Assembly (NCBI GenBank): GCA_002898215.1
Contig: BEIF01000001.1
Location: 167,501 to 231,500 of the forward strand
Length of the DNA stretch: 64,000 bases
Source of the DNA: a bacterium HR29
GTDB lineage: Bacteria > Chloroflexota > Dehalococcoidia > Tepidiformales > Tepidiformaceae
Reading direction: 5' to 3'
The number at the start of each line of letters is the position of its first letter. Positions within the stretch are counted from its first letter, which is position 1. The notes under the pieces are model-generated. The model saw only the letters and a list, made by a program, of their open reading frames with translations, was not told the origin of the DNA and searched no databases. Shown one piece after another: positions 51,296-59,852 of this stretch. Made by a program: the position numbers and the translations under genes.

Positions 51296-51940
51296 CTACC
51301 GACCGCTAGCGCTCTGCGAAATCTGAGCCGCCCGCACGGCTTCCCACCGGATGCGGGGCACGGGACGGTCGGGGTTCGCCCGCTCCCGCTCGATGATGGA
51401 GGCGAGCTCCTCCACGGTTTCGTCGAGGGCTCCCTCGCGGTTGACGACGACGTAGTCGTTGTTCGGCGCGTCGGCGACCTCGGCGTCGAATTCCGCCAAC
51501 CGCTTCGCGAGGGATTCCGGGTCTTCCGAATTCCGCCCCTCGAGGCGCCGCCGCAAGGCGACGATGTCTTCGGGTACCAGCAGGACGAAGACCGCGCCCT
51601 CCAGTACCTTACGCCACCAACGCGCGCCCTGGACATCGGTGCGGATGATGACGTCCTCGCCGCGGGCAAGGGGCTCCTCCAGCTCCCGGCGTTCCAGCCC
51701 CTTCAGGTCGCCGTACACCTCCGCGAACTCGAGGAACTCGCCATCGGCGATCTTCCGCCGGAACGTCTCCTCGTCCAGGAAGTGGTAATCGACGCCGTCG
51801 ACCTCACCGGGGCGTGGCGGCCGTGTGGTGCTGCTCGTCGCCCGGCGGATGCCGAGCCGGTCACGCAACCGCGCGATGACGGTGTCCTTCCCCACGCCCG
51901 AGGGCCCGTGGAGGACGACCACCACCGGCTTCCGGTTCAC
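51296..51940 (-). CDS. gmk: Guanylate kinase
   Basis: A 214-residue kinase converting GMP to GDP. The P-loop is HGPSGVGKDT (11-20), and TSSTTRPPRPGEVDGVDYHF is the GMP-binding signature. FLEFAEVYGDLKG and VQGARWWRK follow. The P-loop ends in DT where most have ST, a small variation. Its start overlaps the aroA stop by 4 bases, so it is translated with the aromatic genes. Confidence 0.95.
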   Translation of the reverse strand: MNRKPVVVVLHGPSGVGKDTVIARLRDRLGIRRATSSTTRPPRPGEVDGVDYHFLDEETFRRKIADGEFLEFAEVYGDLKGLERRELEEPLARGEDVIIRTDVQGARWWRKVLEGAVFVLLVPEDIVALRRRLEGRNSEDPESLAKRLAEFDAEVADAPNNDYVVVNREGALDETVEELASIIERERANPDRPVPRIRWEAVRAAQISQSASGR

Positions 51941-53238
51941 CCTGGCACCCCCTCCCCTGCGGCGATGGCCGAGAGGTCGCGCCAGAACGCCGGGTACGAG
52001 ACCTCGACGGCGTCGTTCAGGACGCGTGTCTCGCCGTCAGCGAGAGCCCCGGCGACCCCGGCCAACATGCCCATTCGGTGGTCGCCTCCCGCGTCGATGC
52101 GCGCCCCGCGCAGCGGCTGCGGGCCTTCGACGGCGAACCCGTCCGGGAACAGCTCGACGCGGACACCGAAGCGACCGAGGATTGCGCCGACCATCGCGAT
52201 GCGGTCCGACTCCTTCACGCGCAGCTCGGCGGCGTCACGGACGACCGTCCGCCCCTGGGCGAAGCAGGCCGCCAGGGCGACGAGCGGGAGCTCGTCGATA
52301 GCCCGCGGTACGAGCGCGCCGGCCACCTCGGCTCCGCGCAGTTGCGAGCTCCGCGCCGCCAGCGCGCCCACCGGCTCGCCTCCTTCGTGGCGCAGGTCAA
52401 GCACCGCGACCTCGCCGCCCATGGCTCGCAAGATGTCGATGATCCCCGTCCGGGTGGGGTTCAGGTTGACGTCCTCGATGAGAACTTCGGCATCCGGGTG
52501 GCACACCGCCAGCACGAGCCAGGGCGCGGCGCTGGAAATGTCTCCGGGGACGCGGATGGTCAACGGGGTGAGCCGGTCGGCCGGCTCGATCACGATCGCC
52601 TTGCCCTCGGTTCGGATGCTGGCGCCCATGGCCGCCAGCATCCGTTCGGTGTGGTCACGACTCGGGGAGGGCTCTTCGTAGCGCGTGGTCCCATCCGCGA
52701 AGAGCGCTGCGAGCGCCACCGCCGATTTCACCTGCGCGCTCGCCACCGGACTGCGGTACGAGATAGGGTGGAGGTTCCCGCCGCGGACGACCAGCGGGGG
52801 GCGACTGTTACCCATGCGGGCGAAAACCGTCGCGCCCATCTCCTGGAGGGGCCGTACGATGCGATCCATGGGGCGGCGCCGAAGGGAAGCGTCGCCCGTT
52901 AGCACGGCGAGGAGCGGCTGTCCGGCCAGGATCCCCGCCAGGAGCCGCATCGTGGTGCCGCTGTTGCCGCAGTCGAGCACGTCCTCCGGCTCGCTCAGCC
53001 CGTGCAAGCCGCGTCCCCGGATACTCGCCCGCTCGCTGCCTGGCGGCCACACGATCTCCGCTCCGAGGGCCGCGAGGCAGCGCGCCGTCGAACGAACGTC
53101 CGCGGAGTCCAGCGGCCGCTCGACCACCGACGCCCCGTCGGCAAGGGCGCCGAACAGCAAGGCGCGGTGCGAGATCGATTTGTCGGAGGGGACGCGCAGC
53201 CGGGCGCGGATACGAGGGGGACGGCTAATCGTCGTCAT
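51937..53238 (-). CDS. aroA: 3-phosphoshikimate 1-carboxyvinyltransferase (EPSP synthase)
   Basis: A 433-residue shikimate-pathway enzyme joining shikimate-3-phosphate and PEP. VPSDKSISHRALLFGAL (about 16-32), LDCGNSGTTMRLLAGILA, GDASLRRRPMDRI and RVKESDRIAMV are diagnostic. ATG 53238 gives the family start and overlaps tyrA by 14 bases. The upstream ATG at 53271 would overlap more. No glyphosate-insensitivity call is made. Confidence 0.97.
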   Translation of the reverse strand: MTTISRPPRIRARLRVPSDKSISHRALLFGALADGASVVERPLDSADVRSTARCLAALGAEIVWPPGSERASIRGRGLHGLSEPEDVLDCGNSGTTMRLLAGILAGQPLLAVLTGDASLRRRPMDRIVRPLQEMGATVFARMGNSRPPLVVRGGNLHPISYRSPVASAQVKSAVALAALFADGTTRYEEPSPSRDHTERMLAAMGASIRTEGKAIVIEPADRLTPLTIRVPGDISSAAPWLVLAVCHPDAEVLIEDVNLNPTRTGIIDILRAMGGEVAVLDLRHEGGEPVGALAARSSQLRGAEVAGALVPRAIDELPLVALAACFAQGRTVVRDAAELRVKESDRIAMVGAILGRFGVRVELFPDGFAVEGPQPLRGARIDAGGDHRMGMLAGVAGALADGETRVLNDAVEVSYPAFWRDLSAIAAGEGVPG

Positions 53239-54283
53239 CGATGCCGAGCTTCCGCCGTAGCGCCGGGTCATCCGGGCGGATGGGGGGCGGCTTCGCGGTG
53301 TACTCCTTCAGGCGTTGATACATTGCTCCGGCGATGAACTGCCCCAGGGCGTCGGCGGTCGAAGGAACGTCAACCGCGCGACTGGGCGGCTCGCGGCGGG
53401 GCGGGTTCTCGATGAACACGTCCCGGTCGAGCTTCGTCTTCGTCACCAGCTGACCGAGCTCCTCCTCGCGCTCCGGGTCGGCCAGCAGTGAGCGCAGCTC
53501 GCGCAGCTGGAGGGTGAAGCGGTCGAGCCAGTGGAGGAGCGCCTCTCGGTTCGTCCGCCAGATGCCCTGTGCGAGCACGGGATCCCCGCTGGCAAGGCGG
53601 GTCGTATCACGGAAGCCTGGCCCCGCCAAGAGGGCCGCATCCTCCCAACTGGGGCTGTCCCGCACCATGCGGAAGAGCGCGACCGAGAGGAAGAGGGGGA
53701 GGTGGCTGATGGCGGCCGTCAGCTGATCGTGTTCGGCCGCATCGAAGTACGCCGGCCGTGCGCCCAACGCTTCCACCATGCCGACCACCGTGCGTACGGC
53801 TGCCTCGGAGGCCGTCGGGGAAGGCACGATGGCCCAGGTCGCCCCTTCGAACAGCGCGGCGTCGGCGGCTGCGGCACCGTTCTCCTCTTTCCCCGCCATT
53901 GGGTGACCGCCGACGAAGCTAACCCCCTCGGGCAGGTATTCGGCGGCCCACGACAGCACCTCGTTCTTCGTGCTGAAGGTGTCCGTCACGACCGCCCCGG
54001 GGGAGAGATAGGGAGCCAAGTCCCGCATGACTCTGGGACCGGCAAGGATCGGCACCGCCAGCACCACGAGCCCCGCCCCTTCGACCGCGTCTTCGAAGGA
54101 GCGCGCCTCCCGGTCGATGGCTCCCCGCTTCTTCGCCGTGCGAATCTGCTCCGGGTCGCGGTCGATGCCCACGACCTCGAACGTACGGTTCGGAAGGCTG
54201 CACAAGCGCAGGCCGATGGAGGCTCCGATGAGCCCCGTTCCCACAATCGTGATGCGCGTCCGCGGACGTGCTTCGCTACCCAT
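53225..54283 (-). CDS. tyrA: Prephenate dehydrogenase
   Basis: A 352-residue NAD-dependent enzyme of tyrosine synthesis. The Rossmann motif TIVGTGLIGASIGLRL starts at residue 12. VGGHPMAGKEENG and AISHLPLFLSVAL carry the substrate and catalytic histidines. A C-terminal extension of about 60 residues (after VTKTKLDRDVF) is charged and does not look like an ACT domain. ATG 54283 has AGGGA 5-6 bases upstream. It follows the HD-domain gene with 7 bases between stop and start. Confidence 0.94.
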   Translation of the reverse strand: MGSEARPRTRITIVGTGLIGASIGLRLCSLPNRTFEVVGIDRDPEQIRTAKKRGAIDREARSFEDAVEGAGLVVLAVPILAGPRVMRDLAPYLSPGAVVTDTFSTKNEVLSWAAEYLPEGVSFVGGHPMAGKEENGAAAADAALFEGATWAIVPSPTASEAAVRTVVGMVEALGARPAYFDAAEHDQLTAAISHLPLFLSVALFRMVRDSPSWEDAALLAGPGFRDTTRLASGDPVLAQGIWRTNREALLHWLDRFTLQLRELRSLLADPEREEELGQLVTKTKLDRDVFIENPPRREPPSRAVDVPSTADALGQFIAGAMYQRLKEYTAKPPPIRPDDPALRRKLGIDDDD

Positions 54284-54290
54284 GGTGTCC

Positions 54291-54773
54291 CTAGCTGGCG
54301 GCATCGGCCCGCTGCAGTAGCGCTAGCATATCATCGCCGCCCGGAGGTTCGTGGTGCCGGCGGGTGAGTTCGACCACCCGTGCAGGCGCGCCGCCGGCTG
54401 CGAGGAGCGATGCGCCCCGCTCGCTGTGACGGAGGCTTCGGTCTGCTGCCCGCCGAAGCTCGAAACGGGAGGTTGCGCAGGCCAGTCGTCTCTCTAGCCG
54501 GAACCAGGTTGCCGCCACATACACTGCCCGGTCGATGCGGCGCTGGTTCCCCTTCCCGACGTCATGGAGCAGCGCGGCGGCGATCAGGTCGCGGCTGTCG
54601 TGGCCGCGGGCGAGCAGCCAGCGGGCGGTTGCCGCTCCATGACAGATGTCCCGCGGGTGCTGCTGGAGGAACAATTCGTACAGCTCCGGCGGGAGGAACT
54701 GTTGTGCGAGCTCGAGGTCGGCGGGGGTCGGCTGTCGGCCGGCCGTTACGAACTGCCGAATGCGCTGCAGCAT
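54291..54773 (-). CDS. HD-domain phosphohydrolase-like protein
   Basis: A 160-residue helical protein. H45 (CHGAATARWLLARG), the H70-D71 pair in ALLHDVGKGNQRRID and HHEP near residue 142 form an HD-superfamily metal site. Members hydrolyse nucleotides or cyclic nucleotides. The substrate is unknown. It lies 3 bases after the M50 protease stop and 7 bases before tyrA, within a single probable operon. Confidence 0.85.
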   Translation of the reverse strand: MLQRIRQFVTAGRQPTPADLELAQQFLPPELYELFLQQHPRDICHGAATARWLLARGHDSRDLIAAALLHDVGKGNQRRIDRAVYVAATWFRLERRLACATSRFELRRAADRSLRHSERGASLLAAGGAPARVVELTRRHHEPPGGDDMLALLQRADAAS

Positions 54774-54776
54774 AAC

Positions 54777-55460
54777 CTACAACACGAGCTCGAGGATTCG
54801 TGACCCCACGCCGCCGATGATCCGCCCCAGCGGGTTGAAGGGCGTCAGCCAGCCGATGGCGATGAGCGCCATGAGAATCCCCGGACCCCATGGCGCCAGC
54901 CGCTCCAGCTCGACGGCGGCCTGGCGGGGCAGCACGCCCACCGCCACCTTGAAACCGTCGAGTGGGTGGATGGGAATGAGGTTGAAGACTCCGAGGATGA
55001 CGTTGAAGAGCACGATGTAGAAAAGGAAGAGGCCGAGCACCTCGTTCCCGGTCGCTTCGCCGATGCGGTCGAGGCTTCGGGGCACGTCGACCCACCCCAT
55101 GCGCAGGGGCAACGCTGCAAGGACCGCGAAAAGGAAGTTCGAAAGGGGACCCGCTGCTGCCACGAGGGCGTTTCCCCGGCGGGGACCCGTCCGCAGCCGA
55201 TACGGATTGACTGGCGTCGGCTTCCCCCATCCGAACCCCACGAGGAAGAGGAGCAGCGTCCCCAGCGGGTCGAGGTGGCGGACGGGATTCAGGGTCAGAC
55301 GCCCCATGCTGGCCGCCGTACCATCGCCGAGCTGGTACGCCATCCAGGCGTGGCTGAATTCGTGGAAGGCGATGCCGGTGACGAGGGCGACACAGACGGC
55401 GGCGAAGACGGCGAGCAACGCCTCCGGGTTGCCCGCCAGGTCGGAAAGAAACCAAATCAT
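54777..55460 (-). CDS. Site-2-protease (M50B) family membrane metalloprotease
   Basis: A 227-residue integral membrane protein with about six hydrophobic segments. The zinc site HEFSH (H33, E34, H37) lies in the first helices, and the third ligand is D168 in FNLIPIHPLDGF. This is the minimal, PDZ-less M50B type found in many bacteria and thought to cleave transmembrane peptides. The target is unknown. TACGAT ends 8 bases before ATG 55460, predicting a leaderless first gene of the HD-tyrA-aroA-gmk run. Confidence 0.92.
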   Translation of the reverse strand: MIWFLSDLAGNPEALLAVFAAVCVALVTGIAFHEFSHAWMAYQLGDGTAASMGRLTLNPVRHLDPLGTLLLFLVGFGWGKPTPVNPYRLRTGPRRGNALVAAAGPLSNFLFAVLAALPLRMGWVDVPRSLDRIGEATGNEVLGLFLFYIVLFNVILGVFNLIPIHPLDGFKVAVGVLPRQAAVELERLAPWGPGILMALIAIGWLTPFNPLGRIIGGVGSRILELVL

Positions 55461-55468
55461 GCGGCTCG

Positions 55469-55474
55469 ATCGTA
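55469..55474 (-). promoter_or_regulatory. -10 box for leaderless M50 protease operon
   Basis: TACGAT, 8 bases (CGAGCCGC), then ATG 55460. Confidence 0.55.
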
Positions 55475-55519
55475 ACACACGGCGTTCCTCGTTCCGGACA
55501 AGATGCCCCTTCCTGCCGA

Positions 55520-55548
55520 TTGACGCTCTCGGCTCGCCCTGATACCGT
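55520..55548 (+). promoter_or_regulatory. Sigma70-type promoter of the propeller/transglycosylase operon
   Basis: TTGACG (55520-55525), a 17-base spacer and TACCGT (55543-55548). A GTG 6 bases later would encode only MQPLRLRWRGM before a stop, so a short leader or mini-frame precedes the first gene. Confidence 0.65.
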
Positions 55549-55661
55549 CCCACGGTGCAGCCGTTGCGGCTGCGGTGGCGGGGCATGTGAGGCGGGCGAT
55601 GCTCGCGCAGCCGTCCCATGGCCGACCGGCCGGCGCATCTGCCCCGCACGAAGGTGGGCTC

Positions 55662-56816
55662 ATGGCGCCGGCGGAGAGGGGTTGCAGTCGCCTCGTTTCG
55701 GATTCCGTGCCGATGTCCCCCGTTCGTCGGCCTCGCAGCTCCGGCCGGGTGATGTTCCCGTTGCTTGCGGGGCTCGTCGCCACGGCCGCCGCGGTGTTGG
55801 CTGCTGCCTTCGTCGGCGTTCGCACGGCCAGCGACCCCGAGCCGGTAATCCTCCCTCGCCCCGACGCGACCGCGGTACGCGCCGTAGCCTACCTCGCCCA
55901 CGAACAGACCGCGGATGTCCTCTACCTCGCCGAGCCGCAGCCGGGCGGCCGCAGGGTTCCAATAGCGGTCTTTCCGCGCGCCTTCGGGGTCCGCGCCGTG
56001 GGCTCGCTCGCACCCCTGGGCGACCGCGCGGCCGTCCTTTCCTTCACCTCCCGCGGCACTGGGCGGCTCACCATCATTCCCTTGCCGCGAGGGGAGCGAC
56101 TCACCGCCGAGGGCGCGTTCGACTTCGGGTCGACGATGGCCTGGGATGCGTGGGGCCATCGACTCGCGGTGGCACGGATCGTCGCTCTCGGCGAGGGGGG
56201 CCGCCGCACCGTCGTCATCACCGAGTTCGACGCCCGCACGGGCGAGCCGCGCGACCGTACAGATTTTGCCGACGTTTTTCTCGCCGCACCTGTCGGGTAC
56301 GACGCCCGCGGGTCGACTTTATACGTGGTGACCATCGACCCGACCGGTTCCACACTCTGGGCGGTCGATGCCGCAGGCGAGCGGCGGCGCGTCGCCCTCC
56401 TCAGCGCCGGCCCTACCGCATCGTGGCGCCTCAGCCCGGACCGCACGCAGATGGCCTATGTCGCCCTTGCCGGTGCCGGCCAGGACGGCTTGGCGAGGGG
56501 ACGCGTGGTCACGCTCGCCTCGGGGGCTGTCTACGACGTCCCGGCGGCAGCGAGCCAATTCGGGGCCGTTTGGAGTCCCGGCTCCCTCCTCCCGCATTTC
56601 GGAGGTCCAGGGGGCAACCTCTGGATCGAAGGCTTCGAACCGAGCCAGCTCTACCTCTACCCTGCCGACTGGTCGCCCGATGGCTCGATGCTCCTGGCGC
56701 TCGTCGTGCCATCGGGCGGCGGAACCGCGTCCCTCGAGGTCATCACTCCCGATGGCCGTATCCCCATCGCCGATGGTCCGTCCGAGCCTCTGGGGTGGGC
56801 CGTCGCCGCCGAGTAA
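55662..56816 (+). CDS. Membrane-anchored beta-propeller (WD40/TolB-like) protein 1
   Basis: A protein of about 384 residues. A basic N terminus and one hydrophobic anchor (VMFPLLAGLVATAAAVLAAAFV) lead into repeated blades such as WRLSPDRTQMAYVAL and YPADWSPDGSMLLALV, so the propeller should sit outside the membrane. It is a partial homologue of the next gene. The start is uncertain. ATG 55662 has AAGGTGG upstream, while ATG 55713 and a GTG at 55575 are alternatives. No enzymatic motif is visible. Function is unknown. Confidence 0.78.
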   Translation: MAPAERGCSRLVSDSVPMSPVRRPRSSGRVMFPLLAGLVATAAAVLAAAFVGVRTASDPEPVILPRPDATAVRAVAYLAHEQTADVLYLAEPQPGGRRVPIAVFPRAFGVRAVGSLAPLGDRAAVLSFTSRGTGRLTIIPLPRGERLTAEGAFDFGSTMAWDAWGHRLAVARIVALGEGGRRTVVITEFDARTGEPRDRTDFADVFLAAPVGYDARGSTLYVVTIDPTGSTLWAVDAAGERRRVALLSAGPTASWRLSPDRTQMAYVALAGAGQDGLARGRVVTLASGAVYDVPAAASQFGAVWSPGSLLPHFGGPGGNLWIEGFEPSQLYLYPADWSPDGSMLLALVVPSGGGTASLEVITPDGRIPIADGPSEPLGWAVAAE

Positions 56817-56861
56817 GCCGGGCGGCCAGGCCGTCCCGCGCACGGAGGGATTGACGCCGTC

Positions 56862-57929
56862 ATGAACAGCTCTCCGGTTCTCCGGACCAGGGTTTCAGGC
56901 AAGGCCATCGCCATCGCGCTGGGAACCCTTGTCATCGTCCTCGGGGCGCGATTCGGTGCTCCCTGGCTGGGAGAGGCGCTCGGCTCGCCGGCGCTCCTTC
57001 CCAGCGATGCGGGACCGTACCTCATCGGCCTCCAGCCCGGGGAGGCAGCCGACCGCATCGTCGCCATCGGTGAGGGGGGAACGGGCGCAGCCATCGAGGT
57101 GGCGGTGCTGCCGCATCTGCCCGGGTTCTCCGCCAGGGGCGCTGTCAGCCCGGACGGCCGGTATCTCGCCGCGGTGGTCGCGACCTCCGGGACGGCCGCT
57201 CAGCCATCGGCGGAGCTGCTGCTCGTGGACCTCTGGAACGGCCGGGTCCGGTCTCTCCTTGGAGGCCTTCCGTACCTCCAGGACCCCGTTTGGGCGAATG
57301 ACAGCCGTAGCGTCGCCGTGACTCGAGAGCCCTTCTTGGGCACGGTTGAAGTCATCCGCGTGGGTCTCGGCGGCGGTCAGACGCTACTGGTGGAACGGGA
57401 CGGGGTCCTCGGCATCTATCCCGTAGGGTTCGCTCCCGATGGCACGCTCTACTCGGTACTGCTCGATGCTCGCGGCAGCACGCTCCTTCGCGGCGCGGAG
57501 GAGGTGCGCCTCCTCACGGGCGGCCTAACACGGGATTGGACGCTCAGCCCAGACGGCCGCGAGCTCGCCTTCGTTGCCCTCGAAGGGGGCAAGTACCTCG
57601 GCCGCGTCGTTCCCGTCGAGCCGGGCGTGGCCGCGGCCCAGGCCGCCGCGTTCGCAGATGGCCGCCAGCGCCTGGCTCCGGTGTGGGACCCCGCGACGGG
57701 CCGCGTGCTCTTCGCCGAAGAGCCGGCTGCCGGAGGCGGTGCGTTCGCTCAGTCGACGGGCGGCATCGACCGCCCGCTGGCCTACGCTCCCGACGGGTCC
57801 GCGCTCGCCGTTGAACACTGGGATGGTTCGTCCTTCGCGGCTCCTGGCCGACCCGAAGTGCAGGTCATTCGCGGCGGCGAGCGGCTCCCCGTCGCTGTGA
57901 CGAGGGTGTTCGGATGGTCCGCACCGTAG
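56862..57929 (+). CDS. Membrane-anchored beta-propeller (WD40/TolB-like) protein 2
   Basis: A 355-residue protein with one N-terminal hydrophobic anchor (AIAIALGTLVIVLGA) and propeller blades such as GAVSPDGRYLAAVV, WANDSRSVAVTREP and WTLSPDGRELAFVAL. Layout and blade spacing match the preceding gene, suggesting tandem duplication and divergence. Its last 16 bases overlap the transglycosylase-like gene, so the two are translationally linked. Function is unknown. Confidence 0.8.
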   Translation: MNSSPVLRTRVSGKAIAIALGTLVIVLGARFGAPWLGEALGSPALLPSDAGPYLIGLQPGEAADRIVAIGEGGTGAAIEVAVLPHLPGFSARGAVSPDGRYLAAVVATSGTAAQPSAELLLVDLWNGRVRSLLGGLPYLQDPVWANDSRSVAVTREPFLGTVEVIRVGLGGGQTLLVERDGVLGIYPVGFAPDGTLYSVLLDARGSTLLRGAEEVRLLTGGLTRDWTLSPDGRELAFVALEGGKYLGRVVPVEPGVAAAQAAAFADGRQRLAPVWDPATGRVLFAEEPAAGGGAFAQSTGGIDRPLAYAPDGSALAVEHWDGSSFAAPGRPEVQVIRGGERLPVAVTRVFGWSAP

Positions 57930-59353
57930 CCGCTGCCCTCCTGCTTGCACTTGCCGTTGCGGCGCTTCCCCCGCGCGCTCACGCGCAGTCGTGGCCCGAG
58001 ACCTGCGGCACCCACGGCCCCTTCGATTTCGACACCTACGAAGCGCTCGATTCCCGCGGCACGTACAACCTGGCCATTCAACTCGCTGCCGAAGGTAAGT
58101 TCTTCACCGCGCCGTACCGTACGCCCGCCGGCGAGACCGTCGATTTCAGCTATCCCGGCGTCGAGCAGGGCCCCCGCGGTGCCCGTCTTCCGCCCGACCC
58201 TTCGGTCAGGGTTCCTCCGACCATCGTGCGTTCCATCGTGTGGGTCGAGTCGAGCTACCAGATGGCCTCGGGAAGCGTTCCGTGGGGCGGTGTCGGCCCT
58301 GCACTCCGCTCGTTCGACTGCGGATTCGGCCTGGGGCAGGTCACTACGGGGATGGCGAATACCACGGGGACCCCGTCGGCCAAACAGGTGCTTTCCGGCA
58401 CGCATTTCGTCTTCAACCTCGCCGAATCGGTCCGCATTCTCGTGTCGAAGTGGAATGCGGCCCCCGAATACCGGCCCGTAGCTGGCACCGGCGACCCGGC
58501 CGCGCTCGAGGACTGGTACTTCGCCATCTGGAGCTACAACGGTTTCGCCTGGAGCAACCACCCGTTGAATCCCGAGCGCGACCCGTGGCGTGGCGAGGTG
58601 TACCACTGTTTGGACCCGGAGGGTCCCGGCTATTCCTGGTTCGGGTACGGCGACTACACCTATCCGGAGCGGGTGTACGGCTGCATGCGCTATCCCCCCA
58701 AACGGGACGGTCAGCGGATGTGGGAGCCGGTGGAGTTCGCCATGCCGCGCTTCGATCAACCCGATGTAGCCTCTGCCTTCGCCGCCGAGAACTGGCTCGA
58801 ATGTGCCCTCTACCTCCGCTGCGAGGCGATGGACTATCCGACCACGATCCCGGAGCTCGGCGTCGAGCCACACCCCGATCCGTCTCCCCCCGCCGATCCG
58901 GCTCTCGGGGCGGCGCTCCTCGGCACGCCGCGGCTCGCCGTCGAGGGCCCGGCCTCCGCCATCCTCCAAACGTCTCCCGACGGCACGTCCGAGTCGGTCA
59001 CGCTCTCGGTGCGTAACACGGGTGCCTGGATCGGGCCGTTCCGCGTCCGTACCAGTGCGCCGTGGCTCCGCGTGCGCCACCCCAACGACCCCGTCGGACG
59101 GACGCTCGACGGCGGGGTGGCGATCGGCTCGGAAACGAGGGTGGTCGTTTCCGGCGCGCAGACGACCGCCGGGTACGTCAGCGTCCTCCTCGTCGATATC
59201 GATCGCGCCCTTCAGCCTCAAGGTGTGGCGCACGGCACCGTGTGGGTCGAGCCTCTCTTCGGCGAGGGCGTTCCCTTCCGGCTCGACATCACCGCCGTGA
59301 AGTCGGGCGCGCTCCCGAACCAGCGCATCGTGATTCCCGGCCTGGCGAGGTGA
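57914..59353 (+). CDS. Exported lytic-transglycosylase-like protein
   Basis: A 479-residue secreted protein. A signal peptide (VAAALLLALAVAALPPRAHA, cut near 24) precedes a lysozyme-like region in which PPTIVRSIVWVESSYQMASG supplies the candidate catalytic glutamate E112, and SFDCGFGLGQVTTGM the usual glycine-rich follow-up. Several cysteines could form disulfides. The C-terminal third (after residue 330) looks like a beta-sandwich (SVTLSVRNTGAWIGPFRVRT) for binding or spacing. Peptidoglycan cleavage is inferred from the fold. Confidence 0.82.
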   Translation: MVRTVAAALLLALAVAALPPRAHAQSWPETCGTHGPFDFDTYEALDSRGTYNLAIQLAAEGKFFTAPYRTPAGETVDFSYPGVEQGPRGARLPPDPSVRVPPTIVRSIVWVESSYQMASGSVPWGGVGPALRSFDCGFGLGQVTTGMANTTGTPSAKQVLSGTHFVFNLAESVRILVSKWNAAPEYRPVAGTGDPAALEDWYFAIWSYNGFAWSNHPLNPERDPWRGEVYHCLDPEGPGYSWFGYGDYTYPERVYGCMRYPPKRDGQRMWEPVEFAMPRFDQPDVASAFAAENWLECALYLRCEAMDYPTTIPELGVEPHPDPSPPADPALGAALLGTPRLAVEGPASAILQTSPDGTSESVTLSVRNTGAWIGPFRVRTSAPWLRVRHPNDPVGRTLDGGVAIGSETRVVVSGAQTTAGYVSVLLVDIDRALQPQGVAHGTVWVEPLFGEGVPFRLDITAVKSGALPNQRIVIPGLAR

Positions 59354-59355
59354 TC

Positions 59356-59835
59356 GTGTTTCGCCGAATTCGTGTGGCCCACGCCATCGAGCATGCGGCT
59401 GTCGCCGTGCTCCACCAACGGGTCGGCCGCCGTGCTCCAACGATCGCCCTCAGCGACCCCTTCGGGTTTTCCGTCGTCTCCCCCTATTCGGCCGAGGACC
59501 TGGAATCGGCGGTGGCCGAGGCCCTGAGCCGCCTCCGCTCTGGCGAGCACGCCTTGGCGGTGAGCGACCTCTGCGGGACGAACCTCGCTGTGGGTGGGCT
59601 CCTCGCTGCCACTGCCGCCTTGGCGGCGGCGAACGGGCGTGCCCGTCGGAATTTCCCCTCCGCCGTGGCGGCGGCAGCGCTTGCTCTGGTGGCCGCACCG
59701 GCAGCCGGTCGTTGGGTCCAGCGTGCTCTCACGGTTGAGCCGAACATCGGCAACGCGCGCGTCGCGGCCGTGCAAAAGCTCGGCGCGGTCGCTGGGCTGC
59801 CGGTGGTGCGGGTCTGGCTCGCCCTCGCTCCGTGA
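59356..59835 (+). CDS. Small membrane protein, DUF6391-like
   Basis: A protein of about 159 residues. The N terminus RRIRVAHAIEHAAVAVLHQ has the HAxEHA pattern I associate with DUF6391 proteins of unknown function. Hydrophobic stretches are around LAVGGLLAATAALAAA and FPSAVAAAALALVAAPAAG. GTG 59356 has GAGG 5 bases upstream. GTG 59350, overlapping the previous stop, is the alternative. It ends the four-gene envelope run and converges on the EF-G-like gene. Confidence 0.7.
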   Translation: MFRRIRVAHAIEHAAVAVLHQRVGRRAPTIALSDPFGFSVVSPYSAEDLESAVAEALSRLRSGEHALAVSDLCGTNLAVGGLLAATAALAAANGRARRNFPSAVAAAALALVAAPAAGRWVQRALTVEPNIGNARVAAVQKLGAVAGLPVVRVWLALAP

Positions 59836-59852
59836 CGCTCTGGGGAGGCCCC

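Noticed and set aside
53225-54304. TyrA C-terminal extension as an ACT regulatory domain
   Set aside because: The tail is charged and short, with no ACT-like pattern, and was left as an unassigned extension.
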